From positions 444,627,038 to 444,691,037 of the forward strand of contig NC_081413.1 of assembly GCF_030272615.1 (NCBI RefSeq): DNA of 64,000 nt, given 5' to 3'. Source of the DNA: Cryptomeria japonica (taxonomy: Eukaryota; Streptophyta; Pinopsida; Cupressales; Cupressaceae). Shown here piece by piece: positions 11,900 through 23,534 of this stretch. Both the position numbers and the translations under genes were made by a program. Under the pieces are notes generated by a model. That model did not search any database. It was given only the letters and a program-made list of their open reading frames with translations, and had not been told where the DNA came from. Position 1 is the stretch's first letter; each line of letters starts with the position of its first letter.

Positions 11900-12801
11900 A
11901 CTCTTAAGAACGGGGCTACTAACAGAATAAAAAAAATTCAGATCAAGCATAGATGGGTTGATAAGCATGATGAGACTTGCCAGGAAGCCATCAATTTTTT
12001 CTCTAAGCTCCTTTCTATGGATGACCCTCTTGATCCTTCAGCTTAGAATGAAATCTTGCAAGAGATTCCCCCCATCATCTCTCGAGACATGAATTTGGAG
12101 CTTACCAGAATCCCCTCCCTTGAGGAAGTTTGTAATGCAGTTTTCTCTTTTGAAGGTAACAAGGTCCTAGGACCTGATGGTTTCCCTCTTTTTTTCTTTC
12201 AAACTTTTTGGCAAATTATCTACTCTGATATGGTCATTGCTGGTCAAGAATTTTTTGGATCCTGCTCTCTCCTAAAGGAGTTGAATGCCACCTTCCTAGT
12301 CCCCATCCCTAAGAAATCTGACCCCTTCTCTTTTCAAGATTTTAGACTTATTAGCCTTTGCAATTCTATCTATAAAATCTTCACCAAGATTCTTGTGCTC
12401 ATGCTTAAGATTTTTATCCCCTCTTTAATTTATAAACATCAACATGGGTTTGTGCCTGGGAGGTAGATCCTGGATTCTGCTATTGTGGTTCCTGAGAATA
12501 TCCACTCCCTTTCAATCAATGAAAATCTAGGTTTTTTCTTGAAACTTGACTTGTTGAAAGCTTTTGATAGAGTTAATCGGTGCTTTCTCCTCCAAATCCT
12601 TAGGGCCTTTGGATCCAGAGATAACTTCATCCAGATCATTGAGCAATGTATTTCCACCCCAAAATTCTTTGTGTTGATTAATGGATCTACCTCTAGTTTT
12701 TTCTTAGGGTCTAGGGGCATAAGACAAGGGGATCCTCTATCTCCTTTCCTTTTCATTCTGATGAGTGAAGCTCTGTATAGAATTAATTAGAGGGAGGTCT
12801 G
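11900..12801 (+). pseudogene. LINE reverse transcriptase, N-terminal part to motif B
   Basis: The conserved LINE order is visible: EEVCNAVFSFEGNKVLGPDG, then NATFLVPIPKKSDP, FRLISLCNSIYKI and HGFVPGR. A TAG stop follows where the family normally has Gln. Next come the motif A region FLKLDLLKAFDRV (about 12536-12574) and motif B RGIRQGDPLSPF (about 12713-12748). The ORF is cut just after SEALYRIN by insertion of copy B at 12802. The catalytic motif C lies on the other side at 19477. Confidence 0.85.
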
Positions 12802-13579
12802 TGTTGGCAAATGCACACTCCAATGAGATATTGTAGGTGATTGAAGGTATTGTCATTAATGGCAACCTTACAATCATGTGATACCGAAAGGCAGACACCG
12901 GCACTAGCACCGACAGACCTGACACCAGTATACAAAACACCGACACGGAAAAGGAAGATTACCGGCAGCCTGGCCGACAACAATTTTGTATTAATGTATT
13001 TTGTAAGCCGACATGGCGGATTGTAATATGACTCATATATGTATGAGATCATTGTAGATCACTTTATATATGTTAGGGTATGATGTGAAAGATAGAATGT
13101 AGAAGACCTATTATGTGAATTACTGGATAAGGGTTTATGTATGTAGCAGAGCTTAAACCAGTACTGAATTTGGAATAGCATATGCTAATCTGAAGCAGTA
13201 CAAAACAATGGATTAGTATAATCCATTTTTGTAAGTCAGTGTGACTTCTTTTGTAATTGAGTAGTGAGCTCTAGGCACTTGGCCTTCCTGCATGTCCAGG
13301 CCCCTATTGTAGCAGTAATATTCTCTTATTGGCTAGTAAGTGAATATTGTGGGTCACAAATCCCACCAAGGTTTTTTGCACTCCGGGTTTCCTCATTAAA
13401 ATATTATGTTATGGTGTGCTTTTCATGTTTTGGTTGTTATTATTATTTGTTGCATTATTTCTGGTTTACCAGTACACTGTTTTAATATGCTTTTCATGTT
13501 ATAAGTTAAGAAAATATTATTACCGGTCAGATACTGATTCACCCCCCCCCCCCTCTCAGCATCTTTGGGAATCCTAACA
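12802..13579 (+). repeat. 5' LTR of copy B
   Basis: Runs from TGTTGGCA to CCTAACA (778 bp). It is colinear with the 3' LTR at 18621-19410 and shares blocks with the solo LTR at 9033 and the LTRs of copy C. A long C run (13543-13553) precedes the end. Transcription of the element would start in this repeat. Confidence 0.9.
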
Positions 13580-13594
13580 ATTGGTATCAGAGCC
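13580..13594 (+). other. Primer-binding site of copy B
   Basis: ATTGGTATCAGAGCC directly follows the 5' LTR. TGGTATCAGAGC is complementary to the 3' end of plant initiator tRNA-Met, the common primer of plant Copia and many Gypsy elements. Confidence 0.9.
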
Positions 13595-13650
13595 TGATCC
13601 TCTATTTTCAGAAGCCTAACAGCTTGAGGAAGATCTTGACATTGGTAGAG

Positions 13651-14723
13651 ATGGAAAACTTGAGAAAGCAATTAGAAACAACTCTTTCAGACTATGATGT
13701 AGAAAAGGTGAAGAATATCAAACTTGAGGATGATCTGAAGGCTGCTCAGGATATCATTCAAGCACTTCAAGAAAATTACACTATAGAAAGGAATAAAAGA
13801 AGAGAACTTTGTGAGAAGATGTAGAAAGAGGAAGATGAAAAGGAAACTCTTAATGATTTGGTAAACAAGCTAAGACAAGAAATCAGTACAACAAAGAATG
13901 AGATGCAAGATATGACTATGAGATTTCGTAAAGAAATTGAAGACAGAAAGAAGAATGAAGAAGACTTGGTTAGAAGACTAAATGATGCTGGAAATGAAAA
14001 CAAAAGACTCAGTCATGAAAATGATATGTTGAAGACAGATTTAATGCACACACAAAATGACAGAATTGAACTATAAGACATAAAGGAATCTTGGAGAATG
14101 AACTGACTACTACAAATCAACACAAGGAGAAATTCAAGAAAAGTTCAGAAGAACTTGTTGACATGCTGAAGAATCAGAAACCTAACGGTGATACAAATGG
14201 CCTTGGCTTTGAAACTAGTGAAAGCTCTGGTACTGCAAACAATCATGATCATAGCAAACCGGTAAGACAACCTAATGCTTACAAATTCAATGGGAAATGC
14301 TTTAATTGTAACAAGTATGGTCACAGAGAAAAATAGTGTAGATCTAGAAATTATCAGAACACTAATACACCCATCGGTCAATTTTCTAAATGCAACAAAG
14401 TTGGTCATAACTCAGAAAATTGCTGAATGAATGTAAGATGTTATGTTTGTGGAAGATTTGGACACTTATCTAATCAATGCAGAACACATACTGGCATAGG
14501 ATATGGGAAATTTATTCAAAAAAACAATGTGACTTGTTATTCTTGTAACAAAATTGGACATATTGCAAAATTTTGTAGAAGCAAGTCCCCACGGGAAAAT
14601 AACAAAGGTCCTAGTTTGAAAGGTAAAGAAAAGGTTGAAGAGGTAAAGCGAGAATTCTCAAAACAATGGATCAGAAAGTCAGATCAGAATGTTGAAGGGA
14701 ATACCCCTCCATCAATAGAATAG
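13651..14723 (+). pseudogene. Gag-like coiled-coil protein with four CCHC knuckles, copy B
   Basis: The N-terminal 150 or so residues are a Glu/Lys/Asn-rich heptad-like coiled coil starting MENLRKQLE. The C-terminal half holds four knuckles: one near 14299-14339 broken by a TAG; one near 14390-14425 with its first Cys changed to Phe; and two intact ones near 14436-14480 (CYVCGRFGHLSNQC) and 14531-14577 (CYSCNKIGHIAKFC). A TAG at 13822-13824 sits where copy C has Gln, a frameshift lies near 14080, and a TGA at 14424-14426 sits where copy C has Arg. The likely role is packaging of element RNA. A true capsid domain is not recognised. Confidence 0.75.
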
Positions 14724-15067
14724 AGTATCACTCCACCAACAGGAGACTCTTCATCTAACCGAAGGAAAATCCTTTGGGGGTTTAGCAACAAAATGAAAAA
14801 CATGCTATTATTCCCTCGGCTGATGGTGAGAAGTTGACATTACTTCTATACCGGTAGATGAGTTAAGTTGTGACTTAACCGACGAGCATTAAATGTGGTA
14901 GTTGGATAAAATAACATTATAAAGCAAGTGTTTTGGCTCCTTTTTCATTCACCAAGCATTCAAACCTTCGAGAACACAAAAATTCCTGATCGAAGGCATC
15001 CTTAGCGAAAAAGTGAACCAGTTCATCAAAGCATCCATCCTAAAGGCAGATTGAGGTGTTTATAACT

Positions 15068-18000
15068 ATGGCTTCTTCATCCACTCCTGAATTTATTGCA
15101 AACCCTACTGTTGTTGATGTAATTAAGTGCCCTAGACCTATATTCAAACTGGTTCCTGAAATAGCAAAGAAAGATGATAGCATAGGTGCATTTTCTCAAA
15201 TTCCTAAGGGAGTAGTATATGTTGAAGACCCTAGGATGTATATACATTGTCACGTAGAGGAATTAGGTGATGATGAGATCAAAAGTATGTATAGCACTAT
15301 GATTTGTGATGAATCTAGAAATATCAAGCTGGAACATAAGATAGTGGAAACACTAGGTTTTACTGAAATCCTTAGTGTCCCGGATTTTCCCAAGGATATT
15401 ATAAGGATTGTGCTAAGTAGAGTTCATGGTGAATTCTTCTGGTTGGATACAATTCATAAAATCACAAAGGAAGCTGTTAAGGTAGTAACAGGGTTACCTT
15501 CCACTGGTAGTAGACCTGAAAGAACAAAGAAGGTCTCAAATGACACAGTGATAAACCTAACCGGTGCAACATTTGACAAAAGGTCTCTAAGGGTAAATGA
15601 TGTAAAGGACATAAATGTGAGATTTATCAGTATGATCTTAGGCTACAAAGCTACACATGCAAATAGGTTGAACTTTGTTTCTAGCCTATGTATTAAAAGT
15701 GCTTATGACATGGTTAATGATAATGCAAGAATAGATGTATGTGAATGGCTCAAAGATGAATTGATAGACAACCTAGGGAAGATTAAAAGAGATAAGAAAG
15801 GAACATTCAGATTTGGAAATTTGCTTGTTTGTCTAATGTTGTACATAACTAAATAAGTACCTGGTATTGGTGCAAGAGATTTTGGCTTTGGCATTCCAGT
15901 AGGAAAGCAACTATTGGATCTACTAAACAACATGGGACAAAACTGGGAGAAAAACTTAAATGAATACTTTCAAGCATTAAAGGCTCGAATGAAAACTAGA
16001 ATAAGACTGTCACAAGCTATTGTGGACAAGTATAAAAAAGAAATTTGTTTTGTAATAAAAAAGGATGAAATCTGGATGGAGGCAGTTGTCCCTAGAACTA
16101 TCTGGGTAACTAAAATGGGCTATGAAACAGATGACAATATTATTGAAACTTATGCAAAAGCCCTCCTTGAAGCACCAAAGGAACCCATTGAGAAAGTTTT
16201 TGGAAATGCTGAAACAATTGAGAGTGGAATTCAGTCTAGAAAAAGGGTTAAGAAGGTCGAAGAAACAGTAAGAAAGGGAACATGGCAGGCCAAAGCAATT
16301 AAGGAAGATGTTTTGAAGCAAACTGGTATAAAGGAAAGTGAGTTGGAAGGACTTCAACCGAAAGCTCATCTTTCACCGGTTGGAACCTCCTCTGAGAGTG
16401 ATATGCTAGCAATATTTAAAAGGGTAGAAAGGAAAATAAGACCCTCACCGATACCCTCACCTACACCCAAGAAAACAAGGAAAAAACAATAGGCAGTGAG
16501 GCCTCCAGTGAAAAAGAAGTTAACTCCTAAGAAGAAAATAAAGGTAAAACAAGATATTGCTCCATTGGATAAACTCTTGAGCGAAATAACTGAAGATGGA
16601 AAATTGAAAAACATCAGCAAAATATACAACACACTATCTACAGATGACAAGGAAAGCATAGAGAATAGTGTAATCTTACACTTGGATATATATAAGAAAT
16701 TTTTGATGGAAGTTGTTGATGAAATACCAAATGATCTATATGGGAGATTAGAAGCTAGAAGGTAAGCCATCATTGAGCTAGACAAGAAAATTAAAATTGA
16801 AAAATTACTTGCAGTACATCCAGTCAACTCACTTGATGAAATAGACAAATTAATTAGTGAAGCAAATCAGATAGTATTCTCCACTGCTCACTGGCACGTA
16901 GCACTAATGGCAGGTAGAGTAAATGAAGTCTCTAAGGAAACATTAGCTGCCTGAAAACAACTGATAACTTAACCCCACCTCCTTCGAATACTCCATCGGT
17001 AGATACTACAGATAGTCAACCAGCTACTGAGAGTATGGAGACTCCATTAGAGGATACAAATCCTGAGTCTGAAGTTTTGTACACTATAAATATAGATACT
17101 CCAGAAGTAAATGTTGTGGTTGATAGAGAAACCACTGAGGACAAGAAGAAAAATGTGACTACTGAGTCACCAGCTGCACATGTTGAGGTTGAGGTAAATG
17201 AAATTGTAAATATAAACACAAAAAAACCTACTCAGATAGAGCAACTGGCAGATGATACCATTGGTAAACCATTAGAGAAACTAGTAGATACAACTGATAA
17301 ATAGTTAGAAGAACCGGAAATGGACAGTACAAAGGTACAAACAAAGAAACCGGAAGTGCATATAGAGACACATATTGAGAAACCAGTTGTTGAGAGCTCA
17401 GAGAAACCTTCTGAGATACAGATGGAAAAACCAGAATAGGTACAAGATGAGACACAAGTTCAAACAGAGATAGTGCCACTGACCAAAACTAAAAGGCCTA
17501 AACCTTTGTTTGTAGAAATGCAAATACAGATTGACCTACCAGAGGTCGAACCAAGAAAGGTGATTACTACAACTGGTAGTATGGCTATTGTGAAGATAGT
17601 TGGACAAACATCTGGTACTTCTATGGCACAATTCAGACCTACGAATGTAATAGAGGTCTTATTGGATTCAATAAAGAAGATCACAGAGTGCAATGCACAA
17701 GCCTATAAGGCTATTGATGACACAATTCCCATTCTTAAACTAATAGCACCAAAGTGTATTGTTGATAACAAAAATTCTTTAGGTCAACTAGACACATTGT
17801 CTAAATTCATCACCAGCAACATATTGACTATTGATCAAATAAATGAGGACACATTCAAGGAAAGAATGATTAAAGAAAAAGAGAAATTCTATGAGGAAAT
17901 TGTGAAGAAGAATAAGGAGAAAATGGAAACATTATTACTAGAACTTGGAGAGATAATTCTTGACTTCAAGAAATTGTATAGAGATTCTTATAAAACAAAT

Positions 18001-18399
18001 ATTTTAATAGAAGATCTAGACAAAGAAATCAACAAAGCACAAGATAAGATTAACAATATTGCTGACAATCTGATAGGTACATCGTATTCATTTTTGGAAA
18101 TAGAGAAGAAGATTGTAGAGCAAGAAGAGAAAATCAAGTAGTTAGAGAAGGACAAAGAAAAAATAAAGGATAAATCAAAGGGCTTGAAATGTAGACTTAG
18201 TCCCAAACTAGACTACCTCATTTATTTGAGAAAAGAAATTTCTAAGGCTCTGGTTCCCAGACTTAAGACATCGGAAGAGAAAATGCACATACTCACCGAT
18301 ACAGTGCAAAGAACTCAAGAGGCACTAAAAGATAGCAAATCATTCAACCATGGTTTAAATTTGATTTTGACAGATATATTTCAGATTGTAACCCACTAG
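15068..18399 (+). pseudogene. ORF2 of unknown function, copy B
   Basis: Start chosen at ATG 15068 because copy C begins with the same MASSS peptide. About 1,100 codons. An N-terminal globular part (15068-16000) contains PEFIANPTVVDVIKCPRP, a WLKDELIDNLGK stretch and GNLLVCLMLYITK. Next are a basic linker, a second conserved block with ENSVILHLDIYKKFLMEVVD (about 16655-16720), an acidic Thr/Pro/Glu spacer (16970-17470), and a C-terminal coiled coil (17640-18400). Stops: TAA 15854-15856, TAG 16490-16492, TAA 16763-16765 and later ones; a frame change lies near 16.96 kb. No catalytic motif is seen. Part of the globular region resembles LINE ORF3 at 22.3 kb. Confidence 0.75.
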
Positions 18400-18596
18400 T
18401 TACAAGAATCCAAGCAGGACTCCACTGACAGCAAATAACAACTATTGTCATTGATGTCAAAGGGGGATTAGTAGAGATGAGAAAAATAAAAAAATAGAGA
18501 TTATCTGCTCAAGGGGAGCACACATCTGGTACAATTTTTGGCAAGATTTTTGGACTTCAATTTTTGGTACATTCTTGAATTTTTCTCATGAGTGTT

Positions 18597-18620
18597 GCCA
18601 TCAATGCCAAAGGGGGAGAT
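18597..18620 (+). other. Polypurine tract of copy B
   Basis: The purine run aaagggggaga abuts the 3' LTR. The preceding GCCATCAATGCC is shared with copies A and C and with the Copia element. Confidence 0.8.
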
Positions 18621-19410
18621 TGTTAGCAAATGCACACTCCAATGAGATATTGTAGGTGATTGAAGGTATTGTCATTGATGGAAACCTTACAATCATGTGA
18701 TACCAACATGCAGACACTAGCACTGGCACCGACAAACCTGACACCGACATACAGAACACCGGCACCGAAAAGGAAGATTACTGGCACCATGGCTGACAAC
18801 AATTTTGTATTAATGTATTTTGTAATTAATTGTAAAATCTTTTGTAAGCCGACATGGCAGATTGTAATATGACTCATATATATATGAGATCATTGTAGAT
18901 CACTTTATATATGTTAGGGTATGATGTGAAAGATAGAAGGTAGCAGACCTATTATACGAATTATTGGATAAGGGTTTATATATATATATATGTAGCAGAG
19001 CTTAAATCAATACTAAATCTGACATAGAAGATGCTAATCTGAAGTAGTACAAGACATTGGATTAGTATAATCCATTTTTGTAAGTAAGTGTGACTTCTTT
19101 TGTAATTGAGTAGTGAGCTTTAGGCACTTGGCCTTCCTACATGTGCAGGCCCCTGTTGTAGCAGTAATATTCTCTTATTTTCCTGTAAGTGAATATTGTG
19201 GGTCACAAATCCCACCGAGGTTTTTCCCACACTGGGTTTCCTCATTAAAATATTGTGTTATGGTGTTCTTTTCATGTTGTGGTTGTTATTCTTATTTGCT
19301 GCATTATTTCTAGTTTACAGGATGCTTTTCATGTTATAAGTTAAGAAAATATTATTACCATTTAGATACTGATTCACCCCCCCCTCTTAGTATCTGTGGG
19401 AATCCTAACA
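18621..19410 (+). repeat. 3' LTR of copy B
   Basis: Runs from TGTTAGCA to CCTAACA (790 bp), colinear with the 5' LTR. Visible differences include an extra 'attaattgtaaaatctttt' segment near 18825-18843, a TA-repeat expansion at 18979-18991 and a deletion near 19320. Confidence 0.9.
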
Positions 19411-20560
19411 ATCAGAAACAACAATATTATAGGCTTACATCCCTCCTCTCAGGCCTCCACATGCTCTCACCAACAATTTATTGATGACACTCTCTTTATG
19501 GGGGAAGGTTCAGTCAAAGAAGCTAAGAATTTAAAAAAGACTCTGAATATAGATGAGCATAGTTTGGGGCAAAAAATTAGCCTTGGTAAAAGCTACATCT
19601 TCTTATTTAACACCCTTGAACACAGGAAAGTTAATATTTCCTTGATTATTGGTTGTAAAGTTGGAACTTTGCCCGATTCCAATGGGCCCCAGTGCCCGAC
19701 TCTTGACTCTTTTTGGGTGAATCTTATAGACAAATTCTAGAACAAGTTGCCTGGGTGGAAAGATACCTTGCTAAGACAAGATGGTAAGTTCTAGCTGCTC
19801 AATGCCTTGCTTTAGAGCCTCCCTATTTATGCTATGAGTGTATTCAAAATCCCAGCCAAAATTACTGATAAATTGGAAAGAATTCAAAAAAAATATTTGT
19901 GGACTGGAACTAAATCTAAGAACAAATTACACCTTGTGGCTTGGAATCAAGTTTGTCTACCCAGATCCATGGGAGTTCTGGATATCTGGAATCTGAGAGA
20001 CTTCAATAAAGCCCTAATGACCAAGTAGCTGTGGAGATGTCTTAAAGAGAATAATGAATGGACTGATATATTCAAACTTAAATACCACATTACAGATATC
20101 CAAAATACTCTAGAAACTTATGATCTTCCCAACACAGTTTCTGATTTTTGGAGCAATTTCATTAGCTCCTCGAAAAGTTATCTTGCATGGTTGCAGATGG
20201 ATGCTAGGTAATGGTACCAAAATCAGGTTTTGGGATGACTAGTGGATTGGTGATGGCCCCCTATCAGACTCTATTTGGCCCCCCCTTCAAAGAATTACGC
20301 CTCAAAAAAATTGGTGCTTGGGTGGTTGATTACATTAGAAATGGAGACTAGCCTGACCTCTTTTCTGTTGATAATGTTCTGATTCCTATGCAACCTTGGT
20401 TGAATTGTATTCACATCCCCCACTCTCAAGGGGAGGATGAAGTGTTCTAGAACTTCTCCTCTTCTGGGAAGTTCAAAGTTGCTGATGCCTATAAGTTCAT
20501 CTCTAGATCCTTCTCCCCCCCCCTTTCGGGCGAGCATCTGGAAAAAGCACTTAATTTCTA
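19411..20560 (+). pseudogene. LINE reverse transcriptase, motif C to thumb
   Basis: This continues the RT cut at 12801. Motif C reads FIDD at 19477-19488; plant LINEs usually have F[AV]DD, so the two catalytic Asp are kept. Downstream are the LGQKISLGKS segment, a SLPIYAMSVFKIP motif (about 19812-19850) preceded by a TAG where Gln is usual, and YLWTG...LVAWNQVCLP...GVLDI. Several frameshifts follow. Enzyme dead. Confidence 0.8.
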
Positions 20561-20760
20561 AAATTAACATTTTTTTTCTGGTTGTTTATGCAAGACAAGA
20601 TCTCTACCATTGATAATCTTTGTAGAAGAGGTGTTCCTCTCTCTAATAGATGCTTTATTTGTAAAGAGGTGGAGGAAAATGTTGGTCATCTACTACTACT
20701 TTGTGCCTATGCCAAGGATATCTAGAATCACTTCCCTAACATCTAGAACATTGCCTGGGT
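20560..20760 (+). pseudogene. LINE zf-RVT zinc-binding region
   Basis: A segment with FFWLFMQDKISTIDNL, then CFICKEVEENVGHLLLLC, matches the zf-RVT domain that links RT to RNase H in plant LINEs. The Cys-x2-Cys and the distal His/Cys are present (about 20652-20702). It is interrupted by stops on both sides. Confidence 0.7.
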
Positions 20761-21059
20761 CTTCCATGTTACTACCCAGCAAATGTGGTTTGAATGGAAA
20801 TGCCCCTCTGATAATCAGGCCTTAGGTGTTCTCTAGAATTTATCTCTTCGGCATATTACCTACGACATCTTGAAAGAAAGAAACAATAGAGTCTTCAAGG
20901 ACTTGGATACTCTTGCTTTTGTTGTGGCTGCTAGAATTCACAATACTATCAAAGAGAAATTTCTCCACTCCTTCCCCAATAGAAAGAATGACTTCCCCAT
21001 CCCTACTCTCTAGGTGGATTGGGATACTGTCAATCAGTGGCAAATTGATTGGAATTTTG

Positions 21060-21598
21060 CCAACCCAGTTCACAAAACCAAGCAGTGCAAACAAAATGTT
21101 ATATGGCATCCTCCCCCTATGGGATGGATCAAAATCAATGTGGATGGGGAGCCTAAATAAAATCCTGGGCTGGCTAGGTGCGGGGGAGTGGCTAGGAAGC
21201 ACTCAAGTCTATTGGTTTCCGCGGTGGCGCTCCCCTTATGCACCCAATCCAACCACTACACGGAAGCCAATGCTGCCCACATTGGGTTACACATGATTAA
21301 AAGGGAAGGCTTTACTAAAGTATGGCTAGAGTCTGACATGCCAAACACTGTCAATTACCTGAGTGGATGCATGGATCCTACTTGGATGATTGCCAGCCTG
21401 ATCAAGGACAACTGAAATATAATTAATAAGCTGACAGATTTCAAAATCTTGCACATATACCAGGAAGGAAACAAGGCGGTAGATCTACTGGCCAATCTGA
21501 CAGTGGGATACGTGGCAACCAACTGGTGGAGTAGCAGGGATACTTTCCATGAAAATCTGTGCGAGCTGGCATGTAATGATTACTACGTCAATCAATGA
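21060..21598 (+). pseudogene. LINE RNase H domain (RVT_3-type)
   Basis: Catalytic positions can be read: Asp in INVDG (codon 21143-21145), Glu in TEANAA (21262-21264) and Asp in LESDMP (about 21335). Near the end, EGNKAVDLLANL corresponds to the family's AD-x-LA motif. A TAA at 21158-21160 interrupts the frame just after INVDGEPK and a TGA lies near 21415. The domain would degrade the RNA strand after first-strand synthesis. Confidence 0.75.
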
Positions 21599-21676
21599 TC
21601 TCTCATCATGACATGAATCAGTTGATGGGGAAATGAGTCTTTTTGGTTTTCCCTAATCAAAGATCTAGAAACCTCC

Positions 21677-23350
21677 TTGACGATTGGATTTCCTACCTCA
21701 TTGTGTGGTTTTTTTGCTACTATTTGGATATTCTGTGGGGTGTGGCCCATTTTCTACGACTGGTTGGTGCCTTCTTTAGTGAGCCCCATCTCCTACTATT
21801 TGGTGACCAGGAGCATAATGGGAGGGGATAAGAACATACAAGATCCCTCTACTTGTGAGAAGTGGAAGAAGAACAAAGATGTATGGTAAGAAGTCAACAA
21901 TTGAGGTCTTGTCCCCTACTTGGACTGACTTAACGACCCCTCTCCTCTGCTTATAGAGGCCTTTGCTAATGGATGGAAAAAAGGAAGTCTCAGGGATTAT
22001 GGTGCCCATTATCAGATTGACAAAACTTTGGTGGTGACGGTCACTAGTCTGGATATGACTATCAGAAGATTTTATAGGGATAAGAAAATCAGGGAGGAGG
22101 ACTTGTCGAGTTTCTTTGACAAAGACAAGGAGCACTCCAAAGTCACGAAAATGGCCAATGGCGGCTATAATAGAAAAGACCTCGTGGCCCCTTGGGTTGA
22201 CATGGATGAGTTTATAGTGAGGTATATTACTCTCAATGGCAGGTATGAAAGCATCTTTTCCTACCATTTCACTATCTTAAATCATTTTAGGCATGGTAAA
22301 ATCATCTATGTTCCCTTCTATCTGGCCTCCTCCCTTGAAAATAGCCTGGAAAAACATTTGGAGAACCCTAACAACCCTATTCTCCATGAGGGACTTATTG
22401 TCCTTCTCATGGAGCATGCTAAATCCCTTGAAATTGTGCCCCCTCTTGTTGACACTAGCCTTCAGATGGATATCCAAGATGTCTCTGACTCGGAAATGGA
22501 CCTAGAAGAAAGTGGGGTTCTTGTTGATGACTCTGAATATGAACCTACGGATGAAGGGGAGATGATGGTCACCCCTAGGACGTTCGGCAGCAAGAATCCT
22601 CCTAGATGAGTAGCTAGCAAATACAAAACCACCAGTAAACTGATCTCCAAGGTCGAGCCCCTCACCAAAAAGAAAAAGCTAGCAACTAAGGACCACAACC
22701 TAAAGATTACGGACCAAGGGATTAAACTAGACATTCCTATCAATGTCTTGAAAGAAAAAAAGGGGACCATAGCCAATGAAGAGAACTATGAGAATCAGAA
22801 GACTGGTAATCTGATGAATCTAGTTATGGAAGCTACCAGAATCGAGGAGAGCTACTAGAAGTGGGTTGAGCACGAAATCGATACCCTCAAAATGGAGGTT
22901 AAAGAAATAATTGATATATTCACTGCTTCCCTTGAGCCTAGCAAACCAGAGACACTCATGATTATGACACAAAAGATATCCCAGAACGTTGAGGTGATGA
23001 AATGAAATCATGAACAAAGGATTGATAAGGTGGAGCAATCCATGGTAGAGATTAAGAAAAATATTAAGAACCTAGTTGCCATTAGTAAAGAAGCCATGAA
23101 CACTCGTATTGAGGGGTTTGAAAAGATTAATGACATGGTTGTTGATTATAGATCCTATCACAGTGAACCGGTGAAAGATCTTGGAGGAAATGATATGGCT
23201 GCTAGAGACAACAAGACCATTGGACCCAGTTCTAGAACCAGGAGCAGAAGCAACAACAAGGGTACCTCCAGATTCATCATGGAGGAGTTGGAGAAAATCA
23301 ATGGGATTTCCATCCAAAAGAACAAGGATTTGGTGCTCTCTGTTAACTGA
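21677..23350 (+). pseudogene. LINE ORF3, extra protein after RNase H
   Basis: One frame can be followed from 21677 to 23350, interrupted only by point stops at 21887-21889, near 21930, 22607-22609, near 22857 and near 23003. Likely start is the ATG near 21818 (MGGDKNIQDPSTCEKW). A globular part (about 21950-22430) contains SYHFTILNHFRHGK and GLIVLLMEHAK. An acidic spacer (22480-22560), a basic segment (22610-22700) and a C-terminal coiled coil (about 22840-23130) follow. A basic Ser/Arg patch near 23230-23265 (SSRTRSRSNNK) could be a localisation signal. No enzyme motif is seen. The architecture and a stretch of the globular part resemble ORF2 of copies B and C. The 3' UTR and TSD lie just beyond, so it belongs to the LINE. 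Confidence 0.65.
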
Positions 23351-23520
23351 GAGATTTTTCTTTTGTTTTGTCTTGTTTGTCTGTGTTTCCTTTATTTTCG
23401 TGACTGCTTAGGGTTGCTCCCCTATTTTGATGTTGTTTCATGTCCATTTGGCTGATGGCCGATTGTTGTAAAACTTTTGGTTTCGGGTCGATGTAAAATC
23501 CATTTATCTTTACCAAAAAC

Positions 23521-23534
23521 AATTGCATAAACTA
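23521..23534 (+). repeat. Right target-site duplication of the LINE (degenerate)
   Basis: AATTGCATAAACTA follows the LINE 3' tail and pairs with 8398-8411 (12 of 14 identical). Confidence 0.55.

Larger units (their letters stand above)
12802..19410 (+). mobile_element. Non-autonomous LTR element, copy B (gag-like + ORF2, no pol)
   Basis: A complete element of 6609 bp with LTRs of 778 and 790 bp, a tRNA-Met-type primer-binding site, a gag-like gene with CCHC knuckles, a long unknown ORF2 and a polypurine tract. No protease, integrase, RT or RNase H motif is seen between the LTRs. It interrupts the LINE RT between motifs B and C. The 5 bp on each side (GTCTG at 12797-12801, ATCAG at 19411-19415) do not match, so the target duplication is mutated or the element is a recombinant. 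Copy C at 29.9-36.5 kb has the same layout. Confidence 0.85.
8412..23520 (+). mobile_element. L1-type LINE, split by two LTR insertions, with an extra third ORF
   Basis: Removing the solo LTR (9033-9857) and copy B (12802-19410) leaves a LINE of about 7.7 kb. Domain order is: ORF1 with a DUF4283-like domain and CCHC knuckle; apurinic-type endonuclease; reverse transcriptase; zf-RVT; RNase H; then a further ORF3; then a short 3' UTR ending ...TTTACCAAAAAC. All ORFs contain stops or frameshifts. The 14-bp flanking duplication carries two mismatches, so the insertion is old. The left boundary is inferred from the duplication, so mild 5' truncation is possible. Confidence 0.75.

Noticed and set aside
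16010-16848. Two long minus-strand ORFs in copy B
   Set aside because: They are Phe/Ser/Leu-rich shadows of the Lys/Glu-rich ORF2 on the plus strand, which has a homologue in copy C.
20295-21252. Minus-strand ORFs in the LINE zf-RVT/RNase H region
   Set aside because: Shadows of the plus-strand LINE domains.
21776-22776. Minus-strand ORFs of 66-163 codons under LINE ORF3
   Set aside because: The plus frame holds a single readable protein over 1.6 kb with a counterpart in ORF2; the minus frames do not connect.
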